Positions 44,007 to 50,885 of a stretch of 50,885 nt of DNA are shown piece by piece. Source of the DNA: Bdellovibrio sp. ZAP7 (lineage in GTDB: Bacteria > Bdellovibrionota > UBA1018 > CAIMNF01); the NCBI GenBank assembly GCA_945874535.1, contig CAMCGZ010000017.1:1-50885 (forward strand). The letters run 5' to 3'. Numbering within the stretch: the stretch's first letter is position 1; each line of letters opens with the position of its first letter. The notes beneath the pieces are model-generated. The model searched no databases. It was not told the origin of the DNA and was given only the letters and a program-made list of their open reading frames with translations. Position numbers and translations under genes: made by a program.

Positions 44007-44698
44007 AGCCCGAGCATCACGCCTACCAGAAATTCATCCAGTGGGTCCAAGAAGACTTGAATCAGCACCGGCTCATGGTGAACCGGAAGGTGTTCAGCGT
44101 GGTGTTCTGGTGTCTCGTATTGCCTGCGCTCATGTCGCTGGTGCTTTACGGGCTCAAGAAATTCCAGATCGTGAACGACGTCCGTCAGTTCTCGGTGATT
44201 GTATTCACGCCGCCGTTTCTCTATGCGCTCTACTCCATCTGGCCCACCTTCCGTGAGATCCCCCGGGTTTTCAAAAAGGGCGGAATCGGGGCCACACTCG
44301 AGGAAAGTGTCCGGGAAGTCGAGTGGCGGGAGCAAGTGGTGCAGCGCCTGAGTCAGGAAGTGCGCCTCACTGAGCGCGAATGGCGCCTGGTCGGGTTCCA
44401 TCTGGATCGCGAGATCGATCGGATGCGGATGCAGAATCGACACATGACCCTGCTTTCGGGAGTGGTGCTGTTTTTCATGTTCCAGTTTCTCGATCTTGGC
44501 AGCCTGCCCGAAGAAGTGAACGGGGCGGGTGCTGGGGAATTGGTCAGGTCTTGGGTCGAGCAGCTCTCGCAATGGGGCGGGCAGGTGTTTTCACTCCTGC
44601 TGTTCTCGACTTTGTTTTACCTCTCGGGCACTCAGATTCACCGTCATCTCGAGCGGTACCGGGTGTGTGTGGAGCGTCTCGGACAGAGCTTCGACTGA
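44003..44698 (+). CDS. membrane protein, unknown function
   Basis: A 231-aa protein. It has hydrophobic segments near residues 32-52 (VFSVVFWCLVLPALMSLVLY), 65-85, about 150-170 (LLSGVVLFFMFQFLDL) and 190-215 (VFSLLLFSTLFYLSGTQ), and a charged helical middle (LEESVREVEWREQVVQRL). No family recognised. The TTG start at 44003 overlaps the ymdB stop (TTGA) and has GGAGGGG at good distance, so it is preferred over an upstream GTG at 43985. Convergent with the Cys-rich gene, one base between stops. Confidence 0.75.
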   Translation: MKPEHHAYQKFIQWVQEDLNQHRLMVNRKVFSVVFWCLVLPALMSLVLYGLKKFQIVNDVRQFSVIVFTPPFLYALYSIWPTFREIPRVFKKGGIGATLEESVREVEWREQVVQRLSQEVRLTEREWRLVGFHLDREIDRMRMQNRHMTLLSGVVLFFMFQFLDLGSLPEEVNGAGAGELVRSWVEQLSQWGGQVFSLLLFSTLFYLSGTQIHRHLERYRVCVERLGQSFD

Positions 44699-44699
44699 T

Positions 44700-44996
44700 T
44701 CAGCAGGTTCTTTTTTTTCCGCATCCGCCGTTCTTGCCACAACCGCCCTTGCCGCAATTGCCGCTCCCGCATTTGGAAACCGCCTCGAACACCCATTCGC
44801 GCGGGATTTCGTTCAGAGCACGGATCGCCTCGAATGAGTTGTCGAATTCACGGACTCCGAGAGTCTCACCGGTTGTGTGCCGCACGATGAACGCAGTGAA
44901 GCTTCCCGGATTGGCCTCGCTCTCGGAGATTCCAGCCATGAGTTCTTCGTCGATCAGGAATCCTTTTTTGAAGTTCTCGGCGGTGAATTTTTCCAT
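44700..44996 (-). CDS. small protein with Cys-rich C-terminal tail
   Basis: A 98-aa protein. The first 70 residues look like a small alpha/beta domain (FIVRHTTGETLGVREFD). The tail has five cysteines at four- to six-residue spacing in a Gly/Lys context (KCGSGNCGKGGCGKNGG, then CGKKRTC), which suggests metal binding. No known family. GAGGG precedes the ATG. An A8 run on the coding strand (44711-44718) lies in the last codons, so slippage would alter only the final residues. Divergent from the pseudouridine synthase gene. Confidence 0.75.
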   Translation of the reverse strand: MEKFTAENFKKGFLIDEELMAGISESEANPGSFTAFIVRHTTGETLGVREFDNSFEAIRALNEIPREWVFEAVSKCGSGNCGKGGCGKNGGCGKKRTC

Positions 44997-45054
44997 GCCC
45001 TCACATTAGGGGAGGGTGTCGGAAAAGTCAAAACGAGACTATGATGGATCTGGG

Positions 45055-45789
45055 ATGGCAAATCACCGGAATTCCAAGCAAAAAGGTCGCGTGAGCCTCG
45101 AGCGGGCGCTCTCGAAGCTCGGGCTCTGCTCGCGGACCGAGGCCCGGGAGTGGATCGAGTCGGGAAGGGTCAAGGTGCACGGATCGGTGGAACGGGATCC
45201 GCTCCGGCAGGTGAACCCCGATACCGCCCATGTCGAGATCGACGGACTGAAAGCAGCCCGAGATGAAGGTCGACTCATCCTGCTCCATAAGCCTACGGGC
45301 GTGCTGACCACCAAGCGCGATCCCGAGGGTCGTCCCACCATTTACTCGCTGCTCCCGCCCGAGCTCCATTCGCTCCATCCGGTTGGCAGGCTCGATCTTC
45401 ACACGAGTGGCCTGTTGCTCTTGACCAACCTCACCCGGCTCTCGAGCTTTCTGACCGATCCGGTCCACGCCATTCCGCGCATCTACATCGTGGGCGTGGA
45501 GGGTAAGGTGGTCGAGGATGAGCTCCGTACCATGGAGATGGGGGTCGAGGACGAGGGAGAAGTCCTGAAGGCCCGTTCGGCTACACTGCTGAAAGCGAGC
45601 GGTAAAGAGAGTTTGCTCCGGCTCGAATTGGTGGAGGGGAAGAATCGAGAGGTTCGAAGACTTTGTGGCGGATTGGGCCACGCGGTCCGGAGCCTGAAGC
45701 GAGTCTCCTTTGGCCCATTTGCGCTCGGGGAGCTCGCTCCGGGGAGCTGGCGGGAGGAAGACCCGGCCAAGGTCAATGGTTTCAGTTGA
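45055..45789 (+). CDS. RsuA/RluB-type pseudouridine synthase
   Basis: A 244-aa enzyme with an N-terminal S4 RNA-binding domain (SLERALSKLGLCSRTEAREW, then IESGRVKVHGSV) and a catalytic domain whose Asp is D114 in GRLDLHTSGLLLLTN. KPTGVLTTKRDPEGRPTIY and EGKNREVRRLCGGLGH are typical of the RsuA/RluB/RluE/RluF group, which modify rRNA. The exact target is not decidable. ATG 45055 fits the family; it lacks a Shine-Dalgarno but TATGAT ends nine bases upstream. Confidence 0.92.
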   Translation: MANHRNSKQKGRVSLERALSKLGLCSRTEAREWIESGRVKVHGSVERDPLRQVNPDTAHVEIDGLKAARDEGRLILLHKPTGVLTTKRDPEGRPTIYSLLPPELHSLHPVGRLDLHTSGLLLLTNLTRLSSFLTDPVHAIPRIYIVGVEGKVVEDELRTMEMGVEDEGEVLKARSATLLKASGKESLLRLELVEGKNREVRRLCGGLGHAVRSLKRVSFGPFALGELAPGSWREEDPAKVNGFS

Positions 45790-45803
45790 TTCGCGGGTAG
45801 GGC

Positions 45804-45832
45804 TTGAGATGGTCCGAGCCTCTCGATAGAAT
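45804..45832 (+). promoter_or_regulatory. sigma-70-type promoter of the pseudopilin gene
   Basis: TTGAGA (45804-45809), 17 bp, TAGAAT (45827-45832); each hexamer matches five of six. The predicted transcript starts near 45839, just before the AGGGAG ribosome-binding site. This supports the ATG at 45851 as start and excludes the GTG at 45833. Confidence 0.6.
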
Positions 45833-45850
45833 GTGAGCAGGGAGAAACAC

Positions 45851-46096
45851 ATGAACGCGTTCCTGAAAAGACTGAAGTCGAATGAGGGTTTCACCCTGGT
45901 GGAGATGATGATCGTGGGAGCGATTCTCTCGGTCCTGGTTCTTGCCTTCACGGGGTACATGTACCAGCAAGCCCGTCAGACGAAATCCATGAGTGAGAAG
46001 CAAAGCTACAACCAGCTGAAGGCGAACGTGCTCAATGCCACGACCCAGCCTGACACTCTGACTGCCTCCGAAGCGATCACTTTCGATAAGCTTTAA
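45851..46096 (+). CDS. very short type IV pilin-like (pseudopilin) protein
   Basis: An 81-aa protein with a complete prepilin signal: basic MNAFLKRLKSNEG, cleavage G13-F14, then FTLVEMMIVGAILSVLVL with Glu at mature position 5. After the hydrophobic helix only about 40 residues remain (YQQARQTKSMSEKQSYNQLK and a Thr-rich end), so the usual globular beta domain is missing. No frameshift is visible. It may be a minor pseudopilin or a remnant. AGGGAG lies eight bases before the ATG. Convergent with flagellin, one base between stops. Confidence 0.8.
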   Translation: MNAFLKRLKSNEGFTLVEMMIVGAILSVLVLAFTGYMYQQARQTKSMSEKQSYNQLKANVLNATTQPDTLTASEAITFDKL

Positions 46097-46097
46097 C

Positions 46098-46934
46098 TCA
46101 TCCGATCAGCTTCAGTGCTTGCTGGGGTTGGGTATTGGCTTGAGCCAGAACAGCGGTACCGGCTTCTCTGAGAATTTTGTTGCGCGCGAGATCGCTGGTT
46201 TCAGATGCGACATCCGCATCCTTGATGCGGCTATTGGCAGTGCTCAGGTTCACTTCGCTGGTTCCCAGGCCGGAAGCAATGGTGGTGAATCGGCTTTGAA
46301 GGGCGCCCAGGGTGGCCCGGTACGAGCTGACGCGCTCGAGTGCGAAGTCGAGGTCGGCCAAATGCTCGCGAGCAGATTCCTTGCTCGAAAAATCGAGCCC
46401 GTGCAATCCGAGGTGATCCGAATTGAAATTGAATCTTCTTCGATCGACACCGAGTTGGTTGTGTTCGTCGGCATGGATGCCTACCTGAACGTCAAACCCG
46501 GGCCAAGAACCGCCGCCATTCAGGATTTTCTTGCCGTTGTATTCGGTGGTGCTCACCATGCGGTCGATCTCAGACTTAGTTTGCTGGACTTCGCGGTTGA
46601 TCATTCGGCGCTCGGTATCGCTGATAGTATCTGAAGAGGCTTGAATTCCGAGTTCGCGCATCCGGATGAGACTGTCACTGATGGTTTGGACCGCACCTTC
46701 CGCGACTTGAACCATGGAGATGCCGTCATTGGTATTTCTGAGCGCAGCCTGGGTGGAGCGGATGTTGGCATTCAGAGAAGTGGAGACAGAAAACCCCGCG
46801 GCGTCGTCGCCTGCCTCGGCGATCCGGCTGCCGGTCGACAAATGGCTCATCGTCTTATCTTCAGCGGTTTGGGTCCGCTCAAGATTACGATGGGCATTGA
46901 TCGCTGAGGTGTTGGTACTGATCCGCATTCCCAT
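46098..46934 (-). CDS. fliC: flagellin
   Basis: A 278-aa flagellin with D0/D1 terminal domains conserved: MGMRISTNTSAINAHRNLER, LSTGSRIAEAGDDAAGFSVS, RELGIQASSDTISDTERRMI at the N-side and SSYRATLGALQSRFTTI, VASETSDLARNKI and VLAQANTQPQQALKLIG at the C-side. The surface-exposed centre is very short and His/Arg-containing. Flagellins of similar size occur in Bdellovibrio. It forms the filament outside the cell. A sigma-28-type promoter lies about 75 bp upstream. No other flagellar structural gene is in the window. Confidence 0.95.
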   Translation of the reverse strand: MGMRISTNTSAINAHRNLERTQTAEDKTMSHLSTGSRIAEAGDDAAGFSVSTSLNANIRSTQAALRNTNDGISMVQVAEGAVQTISDSLIRMRELGIQASSDTISDTERRMINREVQQTKSEIDRMVSTTEYNGKKILNGGGSWPGFDVQVGIHADEHNQLGVDRRRFNFNSDHLGLHGLDFSSKESAREHLADLDFALERVSSYRATLGALQSRFTTIASGLGTSEVNLSTANSRIKDADVASETSDLARNKILREAGTAVLAQANTQPQQALKLIG

Positions 46935-47008
46935 AATGACCGCAACTGACCGTTATGGTCAGGTATTCGCGTACTCCTTTCTTGTGGGGATAGACCCCTT
47001 CATCGGGT

Positions 47009-47036
47009 TTATCGGAGGGCTATGGTCAAAACTTGA
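47009..47036 (-). promoter_or_regulatory. sigma-28 (FliA) promoter of flagellin
   Basis: On the minus strand TCAAGTTT (seven of eight to TAAAGTTT), 12 bases, then TCCGATAA (seven of eight to GCCGATAA). It lies in front of flagellin with a leader of about 65 nt. The -35 overlaps a GTCAA-N3-TTGAC palindrome that may be a regulator site. Confidence 0.7.
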
Positions 47037-47075
47037 CACCCACGTTATAAAAATTGACACTTCTTTGGGTTGCCG

Positions 47076-47801
47076 ATGAAAAGACTCATGTTTCCCCTTT
47101 TCGTTTTTGTGCTCTGCGTTAGCAATTCCGCTCATGCCTGGGTGGAGTGGGGCGTCTCAGCAGGGAGTGCTTTTCACTACTTGAGTGCGACCAACAGTCT
47201 CGGATCGAACTTGAAGCTCACGGGCCGACCCACACCAGAGATCCGGCCTTATGCTTGGATCTACCTGAATCCTGAGTTCGATCAGTTGTCCTTTTTCTTA
47301 TCCGGCAGGCAGTACACCTACGAAACCCCAACCGGAGTGACGAGTGTGGTGCACAATGGCGACTATTTCTGGGGGGGCGGGTTCGATTACTCCAGTTATT
47401 CGTCTTTTGGTCATTATCATGTGGGGTTGGACCTTCTTCAGAGGCCATTGGGAATGGCGGTGGATGCCCAGACCCTCCTCTTGAAGAAGGTGATGGCCCT
47501 TTCCGTACCCCTGGAGTACGCCACGAAGTTGATCGTGCTCGAAAAACAATTGATGCGAGCAGGGGCTTATGGAGCCCTGTCCTTACCGTGGTTCGAGAAT
47601 TCAGTCAGCGGGTACAGGGCTGGTGCTTTCGCTGAAATCGAACGGCGCGGGGTGATTCGATTCACACTCCGGGGCTATTACGAAGTCCGTGCCATGGATC
47701 TGTCGTCGAACCACCAGGACGAGGTGGAGATGGGTTTTCAGCTCAAGATCGGCTTCCCGGGTCGTAAAGGGCTCACCCCTCCTCCGGATGAGCGCGAATG
47801 A
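47076..47801 (+). CDS. secreted, probably outer-membrane beta-barrel protein
   Basis: A 241-aa protein with signal peptide (MKRLMFPLFVFVLCVSNSAH, cleavage after AHA). The mature part has alternating strands rich in Tyr, Phe, Trp and Gly (YFWGGGFDYSSYSSFGHYH, FAEIERRGVIRFTLRGYYEV). The end, QLKIGFPGRKGLTPPPDERE, has a charged tail instead of a terminal aromatic residue. No family recognised. ATG 47076 is chosen over the TTG two codons earlier. The gene is divergent from flagellin; the gap of about 140 bp carries the flagellin promoter. Confidence 0.75.
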   Translation: MKRLMFPLFVFVLCVSNSAHAWVEWGVSAGSAFHYLSATNSLGSNLKLTGRPTPEIRPYAWIYLNPEFDQLSFFLSGRQYTYETPTGVTSVVHNGDYFWGGGFDYSSYSSFGHYHVGLDLLQRPLGMAVDAQTLLLKKVMALSVPLEYATKLIVLEKQLMRAGAYGALSLPWFENSVSGYRAGAFAEIERRGVIRFTLRGYYEVRAMDLSSNHQDEVEMGFQLKIGFPGRKGLTPPPDERE

Positions 47802-47847
47802 TTGCGATTTAACGATCTGTTAAATAATTTTTGTTTAATATTTAGGA

Positions 47848-47876
47848 TTTAGCCCTTCCTTCCGATTTGATATCCT
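47848..47876 (+). promoter_or_regulatory. candidate extended -10 promoter for the lipoprotein gene
   Basis: TGATATCCT (47868-47876) is an extended -10 (TGn then TATCCT), 17 bp after TTTAGC (47848-47853), within an AT-rich gap. The gap also has a weak TTTAAC/GTTAAA hairpin (47808-47824) just after the preceding stop, a possible terminator. Confidence 0.4.
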
Positions 47877-47899
47877 GATGGGGAAGGTCTGAGTCATTC

Positions 47900-48361
47900 A
47901 TGTTCACGTACCTGGAGAGCATCTGGAGTCAGGTGGGGTGGGGGGCACGCCAAGTGAGTGTGGCTCTGCTGTCTTACCTCTTCCTCTCCGGCTGCGGACG
48001 TTCTTGGGAATTTCGCGTGTTCAACAGGAGTGATAAATATCGCCTGGAACTTGCGGTGAGTGCGGATGGGGTGACTCAGACGGTCTACCAGTCTGACAGT
48101 GAAGTCAGGTTGGAACTTTGGACTAGCAGTAACAATACCAACTATTATTTCATCGCTACGACCTTTAGTGCTGGGACAGTCAAGTTCTTCAGGATCAAGA
48201 GTAGTTCCACCCAGGTTAAGTCATATAATGCCAGCCGCACCGGTAATTTTGGTCCGTTCATGGGCTCGATGGATGAGGTCTGGATTTCACAAGTGATTCG
48301 GAATATTGGAACAAAGAGCTACCTGAGTGCGGTGAAATCAACACAATTTACGGCGGATTGA
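47900..48361 (+). CDS. lipoprotein, unknown function
   Basis: A 153-aa product. A long n-region with a hydrophobic helix (VALLSYLFLSGC) ends in lipobox LSGC, followed by G-R-S-W. The mature domain of about 120 residues looks all-beta and is rich in Ser, Thr and Val (LELAVSADGVTQTVYQSDSE). No family recognised. The ATG is preceded by GGGGAAGG at a long distance. It stops immediately before the next ATG (stop and start abut), so the two form an operon and may act together at the outer membrane. Confidence 0.75.
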   Translation: MFTYLESIWSQVGWGARQVSVALLSYLFLSGCGRSWEFRVFNRSDKYRLELAVSADGVTQTVYQSDSEVRLELWTSSNNTNYYFIATTFSAGTVKFFRIKSSSTQVKSYNASRTGNFGPFMGSMDEVWISQVIRNIGTKSYLSAVKSTQFTAD

Positions 48362-49402
48362 ATGAAATTTTTGAGTTCTTGGATAGGGTATCTGTTTTTG
48401 GCGACCTCAGTTTTTGAGGGAGACGTCCTAGCTCAGCCTTACGACCCTGGCGAAAAATCCGACATCCAGGCCCTTTGCGGCTCTGGGCCGATTCCCGCAG
48501 GTGTGGTGGTCATCGACACTGGCTTCTGCCACCATTATCTTGAAGCAGAGGCCGAGCGCCTGGGTCAAGGTGTGGTCAGCAGTTTGGAGCCATCCAAGCT
48601 CGGGGCAGCCTGCACACCCACTCCGAGTGCGACACCTAAAGACCGCTGGAAGGTTCGCCTCTATGCGAGTCACTCCTTCACCACCTATTTTAATTCTGAT
48701 GTGAAGTTCGACAGTTCCCGCTATCAGGTCGAGTTCAAGGATTATGAGTGGGCGGAGCGGGGTTCCCGGAGCTACTTCAATCCGAAATATTGGGGTGAGG
48801 AGGGGCGGAACCCCTTCCAGTTCATCGACGAACCTTCGAATACCTTCACAGTGAGCATCGAAAAAAACGGGAATGAGTTTTTTCTGACCTCATTTCATCC
48901 GAAATACCTTCAAAAAGACAATCAAACCAAGGTGGCGATCGGAACCATCGATGGTCAGGCGGTCAATGGTCCCATTGCGGTGCCAATCGTGGAAAACCGG
49001 AACACCTATCGTCAAATCACGCTCGAGGCCGGTTACGGGCACCGCTTCAAGCTTTTGGACTCCAAAGTGGGCAATTTGACCTACGTGCCCAGTGTTTCAG
49101 CAGGGATCATGATTGGCGGAAATGTAAGCCGGGTGAAGGATCCTGAAACAGGGGGTGCTACCGAGGCGGATCAGGATGCCTTCCGGGTTCAGGGGTTCGG
49201 AGGGAGCCTCACCAACCGGGTGGAGTTCAATACGGCCAAGGAACGGTTCGGAATTTTTTATGAGAACAAGTTGAGCATGTTCGATCTAAAGCAAGGCTTT
49301 CAGGACGGGACTCAACAGTACCGTCTGGGTTACATGGGGAACAGTGTGGGCATGAAATTCATGCTCTACAATCCCGCGAACCACAAAAAACGGAAGCCGT
49401 GA
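48362..49402 (+). CDS. secreted, probable outer-membrane beta-barrel protein
   Basis: A 346-aa protein. The signal peptide (MKFLSSWIGYLFLATSVF) is cleaved near VLA-Q. The N-terminal 70 residues contain three cysteines and a Thr/Pro linker (CTPTPSATPKDRW). From about 100 onward, alternating strands dominate (WKVRLYASHSFTTYF, YRQITLEAGYGHRFKLL, RFGIFYENKLSMFDL, GNSVGMKFMLY). After the final strand, an 11-residue basic tail (NPANHKKRKP) extends into the overlap with the convergent LysE gene. It is likely a barrel with a periplasmic N-terminal part. Partner or cargo unknown. Confidence 0.75.
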   Translation: MKFLSSWIGYLFLATSVFEGDVLAQPYDPGEKSDIQALCGSGPIPAGVVVIDTGFCHHYLEAEAERLGQGVVSSLEPSKLGAACTPTPSATPKDRWKVRLYASHSFTTYFNSDVKFDSSRYQVEFKDYEWAERGSRSYFNPKYWGEEGRNPFQFIDEPSNTFTVSIEKNGNEFFLTSFHPKYLQKDNQTKVAIGTIDGQAVNGPIAVPIVENRNTYRQITLEAGYGHRFKLLDSKVGNLTYVPSVSAGIMIGGNVSRVKDPETGGATEADQDAFRVQGFGGSLTNRVEFNTAKERFGIFYENKLSMFDLKQGFQDGTQQYRLGYMGNSVGMKFMLYNPANHKKRKP

Positions 49403-49998
49403 AGCCCGAGTGCGATCAGCACCCATCCCGTGCCACGGATCAATCGGATCAGGGTGGGTTCTTGCAACGCACCGCCTGAGCGCGCGAGCCAGCGGAGCAT
49501 GCCAGTAAACCAAAGCACGATTCCGAACCCGGCGCCGGCTGAAAAGGATAGCGATTCGACTGGGCCGAGCTCGATCACGCGCCAACCATGAACCCAGGCA
49601 AGCACAACCGTCCAGGTGACCATCAGGGTCGGATTCAGAATGCTGACCAAAAATCCGACTCCAAAAGGGCTCCCGTTGCGGGAGGGGGTTTCTGTCCCGG
49701 TGCTCATCAGCCTTTTGGATCTCAGTACAAAGTAGAGCCCTAGTCCGGTCAACAAGAGACTGGCCAGCGTCCGGGCCAATCTGTCCACGAGTGGGAATGC
49801 CTGAAGCAACGTGGCGTAACCCAGGCAGGCTAAAAATACATATAAAGATTCAGCCACTGCGGCCCCCAAGGCCAGGAGTCGACCATCGCGTTCCCTCCCT
49901 TGCAGGCCGAATCGGACAATCAGGGCAGAGATCGGTCCCGCAACAGGTATGGCTCCGAAAAAGCCGAAGAGTGTGCCGATGAGAAGGGCCAGGATCAT
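49366..49998 (-). CDS. LysE-family amino-acid exporter/translocator
   Basis: A 210-aa membrane protein with six hydrophobic segments. LysE/RhtB signs are the opening FFGAIPVAGPISALIVRFGLQ followed by a charged loop (GRERDGRLLALGAAVAES), the FVLRSK loop after the third helix, and FGVGFLVSILNPTLMVTW. It would export amino acids or related compounds across the inner membrane; the substrate cannot be told. Its last 37 bases overlap the convergent barrel gene. Confidence 0.88.
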   Translation of the reverse strand: MILALLIGTLFGFFGAIPVAGPISALIVRFGLQGRERDGRLLALGAAVAESLYVFLACLGYATLLQAFPLVDRLARTLASLLLTGLGLYFVLRSKRLMSTGTETPSRNGSPFGVGFLVSILNPTLMVTWTVVLAWVHGWRVIELGPVESLSFSAGAGFGIVLWFTGMLRWLARSGGALQEPTLIRLIRGTGWVLIALGLHGFRFLWFAGL

Positions 49999-50076
49999 GC
50001 TTCGCCCATCTTACTCACAAGACCATGGACGGTCGAGAGCGTTTCGGAGAAGATCGGGGTCGGACAGGAGGACCGC

Positions 50077-50766
50077 ATGCGGAGTAAACTGGTTTACGAT
50101 TGGCCCACCCGAATTTTTCACTGGGTCTTTGCCTCCGGGTTCTTGATCGCATTCGCGATTGCCAAAACCCAGGATGAAGATTCCTTCCGTTTCCCGATAC
50201 ACATGTTGATCGGTCTGGGTTGGTTGGTATTGATCCTGTTCCGGATCCTTTGGGGTTGGGTCGGGACCCCCCATGCTCGTTTTTCTGGGTTCCAACTCGG
50301 ACTTCCATCTTTGCTTCACTACCTGCGCTCGATCATGAAGGGTACCGGTCGGGAACCTGCGGGTCACAACCCGGCATCGAGCTGGGTGGCGATTCTTATG
50401 CTGACTCTCGGGTCCGGGATCGTGGTGAGCGGACTCATGATGGTGAATGGAATATTTGGCGAGATTGCCGAAGAGATTCACGAATGGTGCGGAAACGGAT
50501 TTCTCATTCTTGCTGGACTTCACGTGGCCGGAGTGCTGTTCCATCTCTTCCGTAAAAAAGACGGAATCGCATTCAGCATGGTGGATGGAAAGAAGATCGA
50601 AACAACAGCAGGAGATGCCATTTCCTCCTCCCGTCCTGTTGCGGGTGGGATGCTGATCATCAGTTTACTGGTCATCGCCGTAGCCATCGCGCGGTCTTAC
50701 GATGTTCCATCGAGGACCTTGAAGCTCGCCGGGATCACATTGAAGCTCGGAGAGGCGGAGGATTAG
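50077..50766 (+). CDS. cytochrome b561-type membrane protein
   Basis: A 229-aa diheme b-type cytochrome of the CybB/COG3658 group. Likely heme-ligand His residues are H15 (TRIFHWVF), H42 (FPIHMLIGLGW) and those in IHEWCGNGFLILAGLHVAGV and LFHLF. Four to five transmembrane helices are visible. Such proteins pass electrons between quinone and periplasmic partners, often next to cytochrome c genes. AGGAGG lies before ATG 50077; the frame is open further upstream, but that sequence is antisense to the LysE gene. The next gene begins six bases after the stop. Confidence 0.93.
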   Translation: MRSKLVYDWPTRIFHWVFASGFLIAFAIAKTQDEDSFRFPIHMLIGLGWLVLILFRILWGWVGTPHARFSGFQLGLPSLLHYLRSIMKGTGREPAGHNPASSWVAILMLTLGSGIVVSGLMMVNGIFGEIAEEIHEWCGNGFLILAGLHVAGVLFHLFRKKDGIAFSMVDGKKIETTAGDAISSSRPVAGGMLIISLLVIAVAIARSYDVPSRTLKLAGITLKLGEAED

Positions 50767-50772
50767 TCGACC

Positions 50773-50885
50773 ATGGGCCACGACCACTCTCATCACCATC
50801 ACGGCCACCTCCACGAAGATTCAGAACATGTGGGCGGCGTCTTTGCCTGGAGCATTGGATTGAATCTTTTTCTCGTTGGGATCCA
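50773..50885 (+). CDS. cation diffusion facilitator (CDF) exporter, N-terminal fragment
   Basis: Only the first 37 codons are in the window. The start MGHDHSHHHHGHLHED is a His-rich metal-binding tail followed by the beginning of a membrane helix (FAWSIGLNLFLVGI). This is the usual opening of CzcD/ZitB-type zinc/cobalt exporters. No Shine-Dalgarno at normal distance; a GGAGG lies about 11 bases upstream inside the preceding gene. The rest runs off the window. Confidence 0.8.
   Translation, partial: MGHDHSHHHHGHLHEDSEHVGGVFAWSIGLNLFLVGI

Noticed and set aside
46098-50885. Genomic island or prophage at the right end
   Set aside because: Accessory-looking genes but no integrase, tRNA junction, direct repeats or clear base-composition change apart from the short AT-rich gap at 47.8-47.9 kb.

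Overview
The window is a gene-dense stretch (about 51 kb) of a Gram-negative bacterial chromosome. Outer-membrane beta-barrels, many signal-peptidase-II lipoproteins, flagellin, NtrY/NtrX, a minimal CcdA plus VKOR-DsbA module, GatCAB and a BspA-repeat/DUF1554 surface lipoprotein together suggest a member of the Bdellovibrionota/Oligoflexia or a related former deltaproteobacterial lineage. This placement is an inference from gene content; no rRNA gene is present. Base composition looks uniformly moderately GC-rich, apart from an AT-rich patch near 47.8-47.9 kb. I see no insertion sequence, phage gene, CRISPR array or integrase.

Layout: 0-4.3 kb holds a partial lipoprotein, a TIGR02757 (DUF2400) protein, a large BspA-repeat lipoprotein, tRNA-Leu(CAG), tRNA-Phe(GAA) and a small secreted protein. 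4.5-6.6 kb is groES-groEL with a promoter and a strong terminator. 6.6-9.3 kb (minus) is an outer-membrane protein / Hsp33 / secreted-protein operon, followed by a PhaR-type DNA-binding regulator. 10.1-18.7 kb is a long plus-strand run: TPR lipoprotein, LolB-like lipoprotein, OppD, OppF, pterin carbinolamine dehydratase, an SDR with an internal deletion, P5C dehydrogenase and an M32 carboxypeptidase. 18.7-22.4 kb (minus) is ntrY-ntrX. 22.4-25.4 kb is proS-pyrF-rlmB. 25.4-28.1 kb (minus) is ccdA, VKOR-DsbA and tatD. 28-34 kb has a lone peptide-binding protein, a DksA/TraR protein, glmU-pcrA and a secreted protein of unknown function. 34.5-41.5 kb has a rhodanese, gatC-gatA-gatB, an AsmA-like protein and a Ppx/GppA phosphatase. 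41.5-45.8 kb has a coiled-coil/FliG-like small gene pair, zapA, 5-formyl-THF cyclo-ligase, ymdB, a membrane protein, a Cys-rich protein and an RsuA-type pseudouridine synthase. 45.8-50.9 kb is more accessory: a very short pseudopilin, flagellin with a sigma-28 promoter, two barrel-like proteins, a lipoprotein, a LysE exporter, cytochrome b561 and the start of a CDF metal exporter.

Most of the content is housekeeping (translation quality, amidotransfer, protein folding, periplasmic disulfide chemistry, peptide uptake, proline/glutamate catabolism). The points most worth a second look are: an SDR that has lost, in frame, the segment carrying its catalytic Ser; a BspA-repeat adhesin-like lipoprotein with a G8 tract and a DUF1554 tail; a candidate sigma-28-driven pair of unknown small proteins; a hairpin that masks the ribosome-binding site of the LolB-like gene; and a group of genes with no Shine-Dalgarno but a -10-like hexamer 6-9 nt before the start codon, suggesting leaderless mRNAs. 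All family assignments are from reading the translations, not from database searches.
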